The notes beneath the pieces are model-generated. The model did no database searches and was not told the DNA's origin. It was given only the letters and a program-made list of their open reading frames with translations. From Hydrocarboniphaga daqingensis (GTDB taxonomy: Bacteria > Pseudomonadota > Gammaproteobacteria > Nevskiales > Nevskiaceae): a DNA stretch of 64,000 bases. The position numbers and the translations under genes are program-made. The DNA lies in NCBI RefSeq assembly GCF_900129825.1, contig NZ_FQWZ01000003.1, positions 116,353 to 180,352 of the forward strand, given 5' to 3'. Positions 62,582 to 64,000 of this stretch are shown one piece after another. How positions within the stretch are numbered: the first letter of the stretch is position 1; each line of letters begins with the position of its first letter.

Positions 62582-64000
62582 ATGCCCCGCCGTAACCGCA
62601 CCCCCGAAGTGGTCTCTCGCCCCGGCGAGCCCGAACCGGCCGCCGACTGGCGGATGCTGCCGGCGCTGCTGCCGCATCTGCGCGACTACCCCGGCCGCAT
62701 CGCGTTGGCGATGGCCTGCCTGGTGGTCGCCAAGCTGTCCGGCGTGACCTTGCCGCTGGTACTCAAGCACCTGGTTGACGACCTCGACGGCACGCGCGCC
62801 GCGCTCGTCGCCGTGCCGCTGGCCTTGTTGCTGGCTTATGGCGCGCTGCGCTTCGTCAACGTGCTGATGGGCGAGTTGCGCGACGTGGTGTTCGGCCGCG
62901 TTGCCGAACGCGCCGTGCGCCGCAGTGCGCTGCAAGTGTTCCGCCACCTGCACGCGCTGGATCTGGACTTCCACCTGAGCCGCCGCACCGGCGGCCTGTC
63001 GCGCGACATCGAGCGCGGCGTCGCCGGCATCAGCTTCCTGTTGCGCTTCATGCTGTTCAACATCCTGCCGACGATTCTCGAGCTGCTGATGGTCGCCGGT
63101 ATCCTGCTGTGGGCCTATGGCCCGGCGTTCGCGATCATCACCGCACTATCGGTGGCGATCTACGTGGCGTTTTCGGTGGTCGTCACCGAGTGGCGCACGC
63201 GCTTCATCCGCGCCGCCAACCAGCTCGATTCACGCGCCAACACGCGGGCCGTGGACTCGCTGCTGAACTACGAGACGGTCAAGTACTTCGGCAACGAGGC
63301 GCACGAAGCGGCCGAGTACGACCGCTTTCTGGCCGAGTGGGAATCGGCACAGCAGCAAAACCGCATGTCACTGGGCGCGCTCAATGTCGGCCAGTCGCTG
63401 ATCGTGGCCGGCAGCCTGACGCTGATGATGGTGCTGGCCGCGTCGCGCGTGGTGTCGGGCGCGATGAGCCTGGGCGACTTCGTCGCGATCAACGCCTACG
63501 TGATCCAACTGTTCATCCCGCTGAACTTCCTCGGCTTCGTCTACCGCGAAATCCGCCGCGCGCTGACCGACATGAACCGCATGTTCGGCCTGCTGAACAT
63601 CCGTCCCAAGGTGCAGGACGCGGCCGACGCTAGCGAGCTGCAGGTTGGCTCACCGTCGGTGCGCTTCGACAACGTGCAGTTCGGTTATCACGACGACCGC
63701 CGCATCCTCAACGGCGTCAGCTTCGAGATACCGGCCGGCAAGACCGTCGCCGTCGTCGGTGCCAGCGGGGCCGGCAAGAGCACGTTGGCGCGGCTGCTGT
63801 TTCGCTTCTACGACCCCGATGCCGGTGGCATCCTGATCGACGGCAAGGACCTGCGCGGCTTCAGCCAGGCCAGCCTGCGTGCTGCCATCGCCGTGGTGCC
63901 GCAGGACACCGTGCTGTTCAACGACACGCTGTTCTACAACCTGCAATACGGCCGCCCGGGCGCCAGCCGCGACGAGGTCGAACAGGCCGCGCGACTGGCG
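62582..64000 (+). CDS. Atm1-type ABC exporter (truncated by window end)
   Basis: The first 473 codons of a half-type ABC transporter with fused membrane and ATPase domains. Six helices span about 35-330, including GELRDVVFGRVAERAVRRSA and NYETVKYFGNEAHE, the marker of the Atm1/HMT1 subfamily. The ATPase begins near 360 with VRFDNVQFGY and Walker A VVGASGAGKST. Atm1-like bacterial proteins export glutathione-bound metals or sulfur species. TACAAT ends 5 bases before the ATG, and GAGG overlaps that gap. The C-terminus lies outside. Confidence 0.9.
   Translation, partial: MPRRNRTPEVVSRPGEPEPAADWRMLPALLPHLRDYPGRIALAMACLVVAKLSGVTLPLVLKHLVDDLDGTRAALVAVPLALLLAYGALRFVNVLMGELRDVVFGRVAERAVRRSALQVFRHLHALDLDFHLSRRTGGLSRDIERGVAGISFLLRFMLFNILPTILELLMVAGILLWAYGPAFAIITALSVAIYVAFSVVVTEWRTRFIRAANQLDSRANTRAVDSLLNYETVKYFGNEAHEAAEYDRFLAEWESAQQQNRMSLGALNVGQSLIVAGSLTLMMVLAASRVVSGAMSLGDFVAINAYVIQLFIPLNFLGFVYREIRRALTDMNRMFGLLNIRPKVQDAADASELQVGSPSVRFDNVQFGYHDDRRILNGVSFEIPAGKTVAVVGASGAGKSTLARLLFRFYDPDAGGILIDGKDLRGFSQASLRAAIAVVPQDTVLFNDTLFYNLQYGRPGASRDEVEQAARLA

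Overview
This is a 64 kb chromosomal stretch of a high-GC gammaproteobacterium. The radC / coaBC-dut-argB / pyrE / xth cluster, the sucCD end, the birA-coaX block and feoAB followed by a small Cys-rich protein look most like the Nevskiales/Xanthomonadales side of the class; that placement is inferred from family resemblance and gene order. I see no insertion sequence, prophage, integrase or CRISPR array. Almost all genes are core metabolism, envelope or signalling, and coding density is high.

Layout. 1-5.5 kb: end of sucC, sucD, an ArsC/Spx-like protein, nadE, bamD and rluD. 5.7-10.6 kb: a 1309-residue lipoprotein ending in two bulb-type lectin domains, followed closely by an SH3/beta-barrel protein. 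10.7-14.8 kb: yrfG and cysQ diverge, a small M15 peptidase overlaps cysQ, then the methionine-salvage operon mtnB-mtnD-mtnC, with a triplicated mtnC 5' end between mtnD and mtnC. 15-18.3 kb: a collagen-stalked choice-of-anchor I lipoprotein with a Pho-box-like site, and mgtE. 18.4-25.5 kb: rpmB-rpmG, a VOC protein, radC, coaBC-dut-argB, pyrE, xth and ampG. 25.6-32.5 kb: periplasmic peroxiredoxin, a phosphoribulokinase, tRNA-Gly(CCC)-thiS-thiG-trmB, a glycine-zipper lipoprotein, an HSL-type hydrolase and a thioredoxin-like protein. 32.5-35.96 kb: Fur-boxed feoA-feoB-small protein, facing crcB and a CDF-like transporter. 36.2-42.8 kb: a Tat-exported PhoX-like phosphatase behind a three-half-site Pho box, an M61 peptidase, plsY-birA-coaX and tRNA-Thr(TGT). 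43-47.6 kb: a soluble histidine kinase, REC-HDOD, REC-degenerate HD, and a facing membrane diguanylate cyclase. 47.9-64 kb: a lipoprotein, uup, a second diguanylate cyclase, fRMsr, pldA, an orphan AbiEi-like protein, a Kef-type antiporter, a class III cyclase, a DMT transporter, spoT, an S41 peptidase and the start of an Atm1-type ABC exporter.

How the parts connect. Phosphate starvation probably controls two distant secreted proteins, the choice-of-anchor I lipoprotein and PhoX, through matching 7-4-7 Pho boxes. Iron is handled by the Fur-controlled feo operon. Second-messenger enzymes are dense: two GGDEF proteins, one class III cyclase and SpoT, plus a kinase with two output regulators. 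The most unusual structures are the coupled mini-ORFs made by the mtnC 5' repeat, a 21-bp perfect palindrome between the orphan AbiEi-like gene and the Kef antiporter, and a recurring promoter layout suggesting that several housekeeping genes make leaderless mRNA.
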